Positions 49,919 to 57,808 of a stretch of DNA of 64,000 nucleotides are shown here, one piece after another; positions within the stretch are counted from its first letter, which is position 1, and each line of letters opens with the position of its first letter. The stretch comes from Algiphilus aromaticivorans DG1253 (lineage in GTDB: Bacteria; Pseudomonadota; Gammaproteobacteria; Nevskiales; Nevskiaceae), in contig NZ_JPOG01000001.1 of the NCBI RefSeq assembly GCF_000733765.1, positions 558,001 to 622,000 on the forward strand, in the 5' to 3' direction. A model generated the notes under the pieces. The model was not told the origin of the DNA and ran no database searches. It worked only from the letters and a program-made list of their open reading frames with translations. Both the position numbers and the translations under genes were made by a program.

Positions 49919-50395
49919 GTGACTTCCATTCATCGGCTTACCCCCGACACCGCGCGCGCCCTTGCGGGCGGGCGTGCGCTCGCGTTTCTCGTCGACTATC
50001 GACATCCTGGCTTAGCAGATCACACCTTCACGATCGTCGGCTTTCTCGACTCGCAGTCCTTCGAGGGAACCCTCGTTCCCGACGACGATCCGGAGTGCGA
50101 GCTCGTCCGGTGTGAGCTGCCGCTCGGACCCTGCTTCGTTGCCGAGACATCTCTCGAGTCCGCCGACGCCCGCGCCGTTCATGAACTGTGGGCATCCTGG
50201 ACCGGCGGCGTCCACGAAGACTACCTGCGGCTTCTCGATTTTCTGGCGAGCGCACGCGCGCGAGCGCGGTTGATGACGGCGCTTGCGGCAACTGAGACCG
50301 ACGAGAAGCCGAAGAAGAAGTCGCGCACCGCCGCTCGGAACCCGAGCCGAAGGGCGCGCAAAGCGAAGCGTGCGGAGAAGGGGAGGCGGTCATGA
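49919..50395 (+). CDS. hypothetical protein with basic tail
   Basis: 158 residues from a GTG at 49919 with GGAG 8 nt upstream; the longer frame crosses the tRNA-like gene. The first 120 residues look like a folded mixed domain (ALAGGRALAFLVDY, VGFLDSQSFEGTLVPDDD, AVHELWASWTGGVHEDYL). The last 35 are Lys/Arg-rich (KPKKKSRTAARNPSRRARK), suggesting nucleic-acid contact. No known family. First gene of a run with 4-bp overlaps. Confidence 0.7.
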   Translation: MTSIHRLTPDTARALAGGRALAFLVDYRHPGLADHTFTIVGFLDSQSFEGTLVPDDDPECELVRCELPLGPCFVAETSLESADARAVHELWASWTGGVHEDYLRLLDFLASARARARLMTALAATETDEKPKKKSRTAARNPSRRARKAKRAEKGRRS

Positions 50396-50892
50396 GCGAA
50401 CGCAAGCCCCCACACCCCGGCGACATCTACGCGCGCGAGCGCGCCAACGTCGCCGCGCTCAAGGCCGCGTACCCGCACCAGTTTCCAGAGCCGTACTGGG
50501 CGTACGGCTGGCCTGACGGCTGGCATCGCCTGGTCGTCGAAGCCTGCGCGGGTCTCGCTCGTCACAGCCCGCAAGGCCACTGGCTGCAGATCAAGGAGAA
50601 GTTCGGAGGCCTGCGTCTGTACTACGACGGCGGCCCGCTACGCCTTGACCTGCAAGCCGCCGACGGCGTGCACTGCATCGCCTTTAGCCCTGGCGGTGGC
50701 CTGGTCGAGCCCACCGATCTCAACGCTTTGATCTCCGGGCTTGAGAAAGCCAGCCGTGAAACCTGCTGCCTGTGCGGCGGCGTACAAGGTACCGGCCGAG
50801 CCGTGTGCTTCTCGGGTTGGTGGCTGACCGCGTGTGAGACCTGCGAGCCCTTGATCCGCGCCCATCGCGCCCTCCCGCCGGGGGAGCGTTGA
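50392..50892 (+). CDS. zinc-ribbon-like protein of the KEKFG group
   Basis: 166 residues. The segment WLQIKEKFGGLRLYYDG followed by a C-terminal CxxC...CxxC pair (CCLCGG and CETC) recurs in small phage and plasmid proteins of unknown role; I know no named family. The spacing of cysteines suggests a zinc ribbon. Overlaps the previous gene by 4 bp and is 3 bp from the next. Confidence 0.7.
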   Translation: MSERKPPHPGDIYARERANVAALKAAYPHQFPEPYWAYGWPDGWHRLVVEACAGLARHSPQGHWLQIKEKFGGLRLYYDGGPLRLDLQAADGVHCIAFSPGGGLVEPTDLNALISGLEKASRETCCLCGGVQGTGRAVCFSGWWLTACETCEPLIRAHRALPPGER

Positions 50893-50895
50893 GCC

Positions 50896-51657
50896 ATGAA
50901 GATCCGCATCTACTCGGGCCTGCACCTCGAGTTCGGGCGCTTCGACTCACCGTTCACCGAGTGCGGAGACGAGGAACTCGTGATCCTGGCCGGCGACATC
51001 GCTGGCGGCACCGACGGCGTGGCATGGGCCGCACGCATGTTCCCGCACGTACCCGTGGTCTATGTGCTCGGGAACCACGAGTTCTACGGGCAGAACTTCG
51101 ACACCTTAGTGCAGGAGTGCAAGATCGTTGCTCAGGGCTCGAATGTGCATGTCCTCGAGCGCGACGTCTACGACTACCAGGGCGTCTGCATCCTCGGCAC
51201 CACCTTGTGGACCGATTTCGCGGTCTACGGAGAATCGCGCATCGAGGAAGCGATGGACTGGGCCGGCCAGGCCATGAACGACTTCTGCTTGATTCAGAAG
51301 CAGGGACGTGTCTTGACGTCTCTGCATACGAAGGAGACCTTCACGACGAGTGCTGACTGGCTCGATCGCCAGATTGCGTCCGCCGATCGACCCGTCCTGG
51401 TGGTCACGCACCATGCGCCAACGCTGGCGACGATGTCTCCGTACTTTAAAGAGCAAATCAGCAACGCAGCCTTTCACTCAAACGCCCAGCATCTCCTCCG
51501 AGCGCCGGTGCGAATGTGGATCCACGGCCACACGCACTACAACGCAGATGCGCTCGTCAACGGCGTGCGTGTCACCTCGAACCAATGGGGCTATCCGGAC
51601 GAGAACATGCTCGGGTTCCGGCGGGACGGAGTGTTCATCCTGGACGCACGGCCATGA
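50896..51657 (+). CDS. metallophosphoesterase with altered first metal motif
   Basis: 253 residues of the calcineurin-like fold. Motifs II-V are normal: LAGDIAGG, LGNHEFY, VVTHHAPT, IHGHTHYN. Motif I, normally S-D-L-H, reads S-G-L-H: Gly8 (GGC at 50917-50919) replaces a metal-binding Asp, a one-base change from GAC. One metal site may be impaired. Relatives occur in phages and plasmids. Overlaps the next gene by 4 bp. Confidence 0.88.
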   Translation: MKIRIYSGLHLEFGRFDSPFTECGDEELVILAGDIAGGTDGVAWAARMFPHVPVVYVLGNHEFYGQNFDTLVQECKIVAQGSNVHVLERDVYDYQGVCILGTTLWTDFAVYGESRIEEAMDWAGQAMNDFCLIQKQGRVLTSLHTKETFTTSADWLDRQIASADRPVLVVTHHAPTLATMSPYFKEQISNAAFHSNAQHLLRAPVRMWIHGHTHYNADALVNGVRVTSNQWGYPDENMLGFRRDGVFILDARP

Positions 51658-52604
51658 GCGAGTCAGCGACTCAGCATGTCGTGCACTGGCACGAAGGCAA
51701 ACCTGGGCGTGTCCTCATCGTTGGCGACATCCACGGCGAGTTCGAGATGTTCCAGCGCCTGCTCAAGCTCGCCGAATTCGATGAACGCCGCGACTTCGTC
51801 TACGCATTGGGCGATCTCGTCGATCGTGGCCCCGATAGTCGAAGGGTGCTGGACTGGTTTGCCCACGACTACGGCCGCGCCTCATTGATGGGCAACCACG
51901 AAGCGCTGATGCTGGGTGCGGCCAACGACTGGGACACGTCTCGAATCTGGCAGCGCAACGGCGGAGGCTGGGCTTTCGACCTGGGGCCCACGATGGGGTA
52001 CCTGTACCGCTGCATGCTGCGCGGGTTCCCGATGACCGCCGAGATTCGGTACGGCGAGCATTTGCGCGTCGGCCTCGTACACGCAGAGGTGCGTGCGGGC
52101 GTGGCGTGGTCGTGGATGAGCAAGGTGCGCCTTCAGAGCGGCGACGCTACGAGGGACTGGAGCCCGACGAACTCCGCCGGCGCCATCTGGGGACGATCCA
52201 GATTCCGCGCCGATGACCTCTTGCGAACACAGCACATGGTCGACCTCGCGGCGGATCGCAAGGTTTCGGTGTGGCGCTGCATTCAGCCGGTCAGGGGGAT
52301 CGACTGGGTGATCTGCGGTCACACGGTCATTCCCGACGGCATTCCGCGAGGACGCGGCAACGTGCTGTGGATCGAGACCGGGGCCGCCTATGGGGGACGC
52401 CTGACCGCAGTCGATCCGCTCGCGCGTGTCTATTGGCAGGTGGGTCGCGATAACGAACAGTGGGGCCCCTTGCCCTGGCCCGAGTTCGAGCCCGTCTTGC
52501 CAGCCTGGAAGCCGACACGCAAGGAGATTGAGAAAGCCAAGGAGATCGGGGCCAGCCACAAGGCGAAGCGGCTTGAAGCGTTTCGGCTGATGGGATTCGG
52601 ATGA
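51654..52604 (+). CDS. PP2A/lambda-phosphatase-like metallophosphatase
   Basis: 316 residues of the serine/threonine phosphatase (ApaH/PrpE-like) group: VGDIHGEF near 24, LGDLVDRGPDSR near 50, MGNHEALML near 79 and the His in VICGHTVIPDG near 225. All metal ligands appear present, unlike its upstream neighbour. Substrate may be a phosphoprotein or dinucleotide. Start 51654 gives an ATGA overlap; the longer frame from 51516 lies inside the previous gene. Confidence 0.92.
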   Translation: MSESATQHVVHWHEGKPGRVLIVGDIHGEFEMFQRLLKLAEFDERRDFVYALGDLVDRGPDSRRVLDWFAHDYGRASLMGNHEALMLGAANDWDTSRIWQRNGGGWAFDLGPTMGYLYRCMLRGFPMTAEIRYGEHLRVGLVHAEVRAGVAWSWMSKVRLQSGDATRDWSPTNSAGAIWGRSRFRADDLLRTQHMVDLAADRKVSVWRCIQPVRGIDWVICGHTVIPDGIPRGRGNVLWIETGAAYGGRLTAVDPLARVYWQVGRDNEQWGPLPWPEFEPVLPAWKPTRKEIEKAKEIGASHKAKRLEAFRLMGFG

Positions 52605-52753
52605 GCGCGCATCGCCACTACCGTCCACGAAACGAGCCAGTTCAACCGGTGAACAAGGGGCCGACCGTGAGCGCCATGCCGACTACCAAGCGCCTCCAGA
52701 ATCAGCTCGCTCCCGATCGAGATGCTCCGCACAAGCACGAGGAACTGCCGTGA
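52601..52753 (+). CDS. small 50-residue protein
   Basis: ATGA overlap with the phosphatase gene and GTGA overlap with the next gene support translation. Sequence is polar and basic (MSAHRHYRPRNEPVQ, PTTKRLQNQLAPDRDAPHKH). No family; too short for domain calls. Confidence 0.5.
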   Translation: MSAHRHYRPRNEPVQPVNKGPTVSAMPTTKRLQNQLAPDRDAPHKHEELP

Positions 52754-53109
52754 TCGCCGGACTGGCGAGTGGGGTGCTCGCAGGCTCCGGCCTCGAGCGC
52801 CATATTGCGAGGGGCGAAGTCATCCCGCAGGCCGAGTCGTGTCCGGACAAACAGGTTCCGGAAGTGACCTGGGACCAATACGGAGTCGTCCCGACCGATG
52901 AAGTGGCCGTCGTCGCTCGGTGCGGACCAGCCCGGTTCTTTGCCAAGGCGCAGTCCTACCTTCTGGTTCCGCCCATGGCTGACCGCATTTTCGGCCTGGA
53001 CGTCGACGATCAGCGTCTCGGTCACGAACTGGCGGAGTACCTTTGGGGGCAGTACGGCGCGGAGTTGATGGCGGCAGCTGAGCGCCAGCGCGCCGGGCCG
53101 GCAGCATGA
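52750..53109 (+). CDS. hypothetical protein
   Basis: 119 residues from a GTG overlapping the previous stop, with GAGGAAC upstream. It has MIAGLASGVLAGSGLERHIA at the start and VVPTDEVAVVARCGPARFFA in the middle, ending in a helix. No membrane helix or known motif. Coupled by 4 bp to the next gene. Confidence 0.6.
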   Translation: MIAGLASGVLAGSGLERHIARGEVIPQAESCPDKQVPEVTWDQYGVVPTDEVAVVARCGPARFFAKAQSYLLVPPMADRIFGLDVDDQRLGHELAEYLWGQYGAELMAAAERQRAGPAA

Positions 53110-53354
53110 CGACCGTCGACGTCAGCCGGTTCCGGCGGCTGCTCTTGTTCCGTCGCCGCGGCCATCCTTTACAGATCCTGCGTGTTCTGGAGGACTTCGA
53201 TGGCTGGTACTACGTCGTGAACTTGGCGGGGACGCCAGATTTCGGACCCTACCTGCATGCCGAGATCGTCGATGCCTTCGATGTCGAGCAAGCCCCGTGC
53301 GCCACGCGCGATCTGACGCCTACCGTCGGCGGCAATGCCGCGCCGAGCGACTGA
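53106..53354 (+). CDS. small hypothetical protein
   Basis: 82 residues: MTTVDVSRFRRLLLFRRR, then a compact beta-like segment (LQILRVLEDFDGWYYVVNLAG) and a polar tail. No recognised family. ATGA overlap upstream; the next gene starts inside its end or 31 bp after. Confidence 0.55.
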   Translation: MTTVDVSRFRRLLLFRRRGHPLQILRVLEDFDGWYYVVNLAGTPDFGPYLHAEIVDAFDVEQAPCATRDLTPTVGGNAAPSD

Positions 53355-54501
53355 TCGCTTGCGGGCTGATAAGCGCACGACCGGTATGTCTGAATCAGCG
53401 CGTCCTGAAGGTGCTCCCGGATCAGCCGACCGATCCGGTATCGAGACCGACAATAGGAGCCGGGCTCGTCTGCCACTGCGCATCTTCATCGACATGGATG
53501 GCGTGCTCTGCGACATCGCCGCGGCATATCAGGCAGCGGCACGCACGCATCCCGACGTGGCGTTTCCGCAGAGCATTCCCGGCCTGTTCGCCTCGCTCGA
53601 CGCCATTCCAGGGGCAATAGAAGCCGTCGCCGCACTGCGGCGCGATCCTCGACTCGATGTCTGGATTCTGTCGGCACCGTCAACGCGCAACCCCGCGTGC
53701 TACTCGGAGAAGCGCATCTGGGTCGAAAAGGTCTTCGACTACCCATTGGCCAAGCGTCTAATCCTGGCTTCCGACAAATCGCTGCTGCGCGGCGACATCC
53801 TGATCGACGACAACATCAGTGGAAAAGGGCAGGAGCGATTCGAGGGTGAGCTAATTCACTTCGGCTCCGCACGCTACCCGACATGGAGCAGCGTGCTCGA
53901 GTACCTGCATCAGCGCGTTGAATTGGTGGCCGCCCGCACCGGTCATCCCGCTCCTGGCGCTGCCGTCGGGCCACCGTCAACCGAAGACTTTGCAGTTCTT
54001 CTCCGGGAGCTCGGGATGATGCACCCCGTTGAGATCGCGGAATTGATGAACCAAGCAGGTGGAGCAGGGTGCTTTGTCCTTCAGACAGCGGCCCTGGAGC
54101 CGCGCCTGGTGCGGGGAAGGTGGGAGGATATCCAGGAGGCGCGCCCGGAGCCGCTGACAGAAGAGGAGTACGCGGCGATGCTCCTGGGGAAGGCCGTTCA
54201 CTCCTCCCGCTCGGGGAAGGCGATCGACAAGGGAATGTATCCCGGGTGGCGCGTCAGTTCCGTGGTGGTCCTGCCGGACTATTGCCTACGCGTCGTCTTC
54301 AACGATGGAATAACCGGCATCGTCCGGATGAAGCGGCTGATTCACTCGGACGGCGCCGGCGTGTTCGCGGCGCTTCGTGATCCAGCTCGGTTTACGGAGG
54401 TTCGTGTCGAGCTGGGCGCGGTAACGTGGTCTGGTGGAATCGACCTTGCACCTGACGCTATGTACGACGCAATCGCTGCCTCTGGGGAATGGGTGCCGTA
54501 G
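53335..54501 (+). CDS. HAD nucleotidase fused to a DUF2442 domain
   Basis: 388 residues. After a polar N-terminus, residues 48-205 match the 5'(3')-deoxyribonucleotidase branch of HAD phosphatases: IFIDMDGVLCD (nucleophile Asp), ILSAPS, and DILIDDN. Residues 300-388 match DUF2442 (YPGWRVSSVVVLPDYCLRVVF, GITGIVRMKRLI), a small domain often found as a separate gene. The middle region (205-290) is unassigned. The start may instead be 53386 (MSESARPEG); neither site is strong. Last gene of the coupled run. Confidence 0.8.
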   Translation: MPRRATDRLRADKRTTGMSESARPEGAPGSADRSGIETDNRSRARLPLRIFIDMDGVLCDIAAAYQAAARTHPDVAFPQSIPGLFASLDAIPGAIEAVAALRRDPRLDVWILSAPSTRNPACYSEKRIWVEKVFDYPLAKRLILASDKSLLRGDILIDDNISGKGQERFEGELIHFGSARYPTWSSVLEYLHQRVELVAARTGHPAPGAAVGPPSTEDFAVLLRELGMMHPVEIAELMNQAGGAGCFVLQTAALEPRLVRGRWEDIQEARPEPLTEEEYAAMLLGKAVHSSRSGKAIDKGMYPGWRVSSVVVLPDYCLRVVFNDGITGIVRMKRLIHSDGAGVFAALRDPARFTEVRVELGAVTWSGGIDLAPDAMYDAIAASGEWVP

Positions 54502-54523
54502 CGGACGCGCCGGTGCCCACTTT

Positions 54524-54536
54524 CGATTAGGCCCCG
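54524..54536. repeat. 13-bp direct repeat, copy 1
   Basis: CGATTAGGCCCCG, identical to 56504-56516 next to the IS256 element. Copy 1 coincides with the point where the HigB homology begins, so it may mark an old recombination edge. Confidence 0.45.
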
Positions 54537-54896
54537 AAGTTCTCCGGCATCGCCAAGGTCGCCACGCGCAAGCTCGCGCAGTTGGCCGCCGCCACCACGC
54601 TCGACTTCCTTCGGGTTCCGCCGGGCAACCGTCTCGAGGCACTTCAGGGTGATCGCGCCGGTCAACACAGCATTCGCGTCAACGACCAGTTCCGCGTGTG
54701 TTTCGTGTGGACCGAGGTGGGCCCTGCGGACGTGGAGATCGTGGATTACCGCAGAGGCGACGACAATGACCATCAAGAACGGAATGCGACCTGTCCACCC
54801 CGGCGAGGTTCTGCGCGAGGACTACCTGCGGCCGCTGCATATGAAGCCCAACGCGCTCGCGATGACCCTGCGCGTGCCGGCTCCCCGGATCAATGA
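54537..54896 (+). pseudogene. HigB/RelE-type toxin remnant
   Basis: Residues matching HigB run from about 54537 to 54752: [50 protein letters not shown] and VEIVDY. The first roughly 18 codons are missing; the frame meets a TAG at 54528-54530. The usual stop after the VDYH end is also gone, so the frame runs on to 54896 across the antitoxin gene. Probably inactive. Confidence 0.8.
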
Positions 54897-55067
54897 CATC
54901 GTGCTGGAACGGCGCGCCGTGACGCCGGATACGGCCATGCGTCTCGCACGCTACTTTGGCGGCGACCCCAGAGCTGGCTCAACCTTCAGGTGGCGTACGA
55001 CTTGCGCGTGGCCGAGATCGCGGCCGCGAAGAAGATCGAGCGGGAAGTGACGCCACTGGACGCGTAA
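54766..55067 (+). pseudogene. HigA-type antitoxin, frameshifted
   Basis: [21 protein letters not shown] and the helix-turn-helix ([21 protein letters not shown]) are normal. After LARYFGGDP the frame shifts: one base is missing near 54970 (GACCCCAGAGC). Restoring it would continue with SWLNLQVAYDLRVAEIAAAK and end at the TAA 55065-55067. As it stands the frame ends at 55050 with a scrambled tail. Confidence 0.85.
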
Positions 55068-55136
55068 GGCCGACGAGTAACGCCTCGCCGGGGGCGGCTT
55101 CATTCCGGCACTTGGCAACCGTTGTGACGATTAGGC

Positions 55137-56504
55137 GGTCGTGTCCCTAGCCGTGGTGTAGCTCCTTGGGTATGACGGTGGCTACCGGTTCGGCTGGCTG
55201 CGTTGCTTAGGCTGCCACAGCCGGCAGTTGCATGGCGGGTGGATGGATGACCTCGGTGATGGTTTCCCGGGTCATGTAGCGGGCACGTTGCACGGCCCAC
55301 TCGTCGTTCTGTTCCAGGAGGATGGCGCCGACGAGGCGCCGGATTGCCGCTTCGTTGGGGAAGATGCCGACAACCTCGGTGCGTCGCTTGATCTCGCCGT
55401 TGAGACGTTCCAGCGGGTTGGTGCTGTGCAGCTTCACGCGGTGGGCGGCGGGGAAGTCCATGTAGGCCAGTACGTCGGTTTCGGCGTCGTCCATGAGCGT
55501 GGCGAGCTTGGGCACGCTGCTGCGGAGTTGGTCGGCGACGTGGCGCCACTGCTGGCGCGCTGCCTCGGCGTCATTCTGGGCGAAGGCGGTGGCGATGAAG
55601 GCGGAGACCACGCGCCGGCCACTCTTGCCGGCATGTGCCAGAGCGTTGCGCATGAAATGGACACGGCAGCGCTGCCAGGTGGCGGTGAAGACCTTGGAGA
55701 CAGCCGCCTTGATGCCTTCGTGGCTATCGGAGATCACCAGCTTGACGCCCCGCAGTCCTCGCCGCGCGAGCTTGCGCAGAAAGTCCTTCCAGAAGGTCTC
55801 GGCCTCCGACGGGCCGATATCCATGCCAAGCACCTCGCGGCGGCCATCGTCGTTGACGCCGACCGCGACAATCACCGCCACCGAGATGATCCGGCCGGCT
55901 TGTCGGACTTTGACGTAGGTGGCATCGATCCACAGGTAGGGCCAGTCCCCCTCGATCGGTCGCTCCAGAAACGCGTGGACGCGCTCGTCGATCTCCTCGC
56001 ACAGCCGCGAGACCTGGCTCTTCGAGACGCCGGTGCCGCCCATGGCCTGCACCAGATCATCGACCGAGCGGGTCGAGATCCCCTGGATGTAGGCCTCCTG
56101 AATCACCGCCGTCAGTGCCTTCTCCGACATCCGTCGGGGCTCCAGAAAGCCCGGGAAGTAGCTGCCCTTGCGCAGCTTGGGAATGCGCAGCTCCACGGTC
56201 CCGGCCCGCGTCTGCCAGTCACGCTCGCGGTAGCCATTGCGCTGCACCAGACGCTCGGCGCTCTTCTCGCCGTAACCCGCACCCGTGCGGGCGCCAATCT
56301 CCAGCTCCATCAGGCGCTGACTGGCAAAACCAATCATCTCACGCAGCAAATCAGCGTCCGGGCTCTTCTCCAGCAGCGCTCGCAGGTTCATCATCTCATC
56401 GGTCATCGGTGGTTCCTCGGTGAAGGTTGGTCGTCGCAATCCAAACCTAAACCAGTTGCCACCGGTGACACCCAATCACTTACACCACGTCGTGGGACAC
56501 GACC
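55137..56504 (-). mobile_element. complete IS256-family insertion sequence
   Basis: 1,368 bp with inverted ends sharing GGTCGTGTCCC and CGTGGTGTA, then TTGGGT. It is flanked by a perfect 8-bp target duplication GATTAGGC (55129-55136 and 56505-56512), the size expected for IS256. Transposase intact, so this is a recent insertion. Confidence 0.95.
55207..56406 (-). CDS. IS256 family transposase
   Basis: 399-residue mutator-type transposase. Catalytic residues: [12 protein letters not shown] (Asp), [15 protein letters not shown] (Asp) and [16 protein letters not shown] (Glu), with the [10 protein letters not shown] helix between. ATG at 56406 ([17 protein letters not shown]) has GAGG 9 nt upstream; a longer frame begins at 56475. 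No internal stop. Confidence 0.96.
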   Translation of the reverse strand: MTDEMMNLRALLEKSPDADLLREMIGFASQRLMELEIGARTGAGYGEKSAERLVQRNGYRERDWQTRAGTVELRIPKLRKGSYFPGFLEPRRMSEKALTAVIQEAYIQGISTRSVDDLVQAMGGTGVSKSQVSRLCEEIDERVHAFLERPIEGDWPYLWIDATYVKVRQAGRIISVAVIVAVGVNDDGRREVLGMDIGPSEAETFWKDFLRKLARRGLRGVKLVISDSHEGIKAAVSKVFTATWQRCRVHFMRNALAHAGKSGRRVVSAFIATAFAQNDAEAARQQWRHVADQLRSSVPKLATLMDDAETDVLAYMDFPAAHRVKLHSTNPLERLNGEIKRRTEVVGIFPNEAAIRRLVGAILLEQNDEWAVQRARYMTRETITEVIHPPAMQLPAVAA

Positions 56505-56836
56505 GATTAGGCCCCGTTATCACGACTATTGCTGGGCAGGGCGCTCAACTATCCCACCCAAGGCCTTCAACTTGAGGCGCCGAATCGGTCTAGATAGCAC
56601 TTCCAAACTGCGCGTTACCTTTGCTAGCGCTGCAGGCGACATGTGAGGGCGCCCCTATCACGGGCAGAACATGCGTGATGCACTAAACGCAGAAACCTAG
56701 TGTCCTGTAGCTACGGGTGATGACGTCAGGCTATTCACCTGAGTGATGGCGCTCATTACTGCAATCGGGTTCACTTATATCGCTGCTTCACTGATTCTCC
56801 TCTCGCAGTACACAACCACGCGGAGGAGATTCGATA
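56505..56836. other. intergenic region upstream of the aromatic-transport operon
   Basis: 332 bases with no convincing gene. They contain two palindromes, TGACGTCA (56721-56728) and TCACCTGAGTGA (56735-56746), which could be regulator sites, and a ribosome site GGAGGAG before 56837. No clear -35/-10 pair. Confidence 0.5.
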
Positions 56837-57808
56837 ATGAGCCGTCGCGCGCCATTGGCGCCCCATCTTGGATTGCCCAGCGCGATCGTGGTTGTCTTCG
56901 CGTCGGTTGCCGCCTTTTCGCCAACCGTTCATGGCGCCGCGGACGTTGCTGACGACCTGCAGAAAATTGCCTCCAATGGCCAGGTCATGGTGGCTGTCGG
57001 CAATGACGTGCTGTCCCGTTCGACCGATTCCGGCAAGACCTGGGAGGCGCAAAAGCTCGAGGAGCGGGCGGCGCTGATTGACGTCGCGGCTTGCGCTGAC
57101 GAGAGCTTCGTTGCGCTCGACTTCCATCGTCATGTCTGGACCGGGGACGCACAAGGTAGCGGTTGGCGCCTCGCCGAGGGCTCCATGCCCGAGGACTTCA
57201 CCCCTATGGCCTTGGCATGTGCGCCGGACGGTGGATTCTGGGTGGTCGGAACCTATTCCACGGTGCTGCATAGCAGCGATCGCGGAGCGAGCTGGCAGAA
57301 GACCGAGTTCGGCGAGGACGCGATCCTCACCACCATCCGTTTCCTCGACGCCGACCACGCGGTTCTTGCCGGAGAGTTTGGCATCGTTGCGCGCAGCAGT
57401 GACGGCGGCGCCAGCTGGCAGATGCTGCCCCCCGTTCCGGACGATTTCTACGCTTTCGACGCCTGGTTCACAGACACCGATACCGGCTGGCTGACGGGCC
57501 GCGGCGGAATCATCCTCGGCACCCGCGATGGCGGCCATAGCTGGACATCGGAGCCGAATGCCGCCGGTGTGCCGATGTACGGCTTTCTGTCGGGCGGTCA
57601 TGGCCACCTGTTTGCCGTTGGCGAACTCGGTTTGGTCCAGCAGCGCGGATCCGACGGCACATGGCGGGTCCTGCCGAGCCCCACCTCGGGCAGCGGTTAC
57701 CTGCGCGGCGGTATCGCCGTGCCGGAGCGCTCGTCCCTCATCGTGGTCGGCGGTTCCGGCGCCAGCACGCCAGCGATGGTGAGCATCGAACCGCAGGGGG
57801 TCCAATGA
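56837..57808 (+). CDS. YCF48/BNR-repeat protein
   Basis: 323-residue predicted periplasmic beta-propeller, with a signal or anchor segment (LPSAIVVVFASVAAFSPTVHG) and Asp-box repeats SSDRGASW, SSDGGASW and TRDGGHSW. YCF48-like proteins recur beside RND and DUF1302/1329 genes in aromatic- and steroid-degrading bacteria; function there is not known. ATGA overlap with the transporter. Confidence 0.88.
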   Translation: MSRRAPLAPHLGLPSAIVVVFASVAAFSPTVHGAADVADDLQKIASNGQVMVAVGNDVLSRSTDSGKTWEAQKLEERAALIDVAACADESFVALDFHRHVWTGDAQGSGWRLAEGSMPEDFTPMALACAPDGGFWVVGTYSTVLHSSDRGASWQKTEFGEDAILTTIRFLDADHAVLAGEFGIVARSSDGGASWQMLPPVPDDFYAFDAWFTDTDTGWLTGRGGIILGTRDGGHSWTSEPNAAGVPMYGFLSGGHGHLFAVGELGLVQQRGSDGTWRVLPSPTSGSGYLRGGIAVPERSSLIVVGGSGASTPAMVSIEPQGVQ

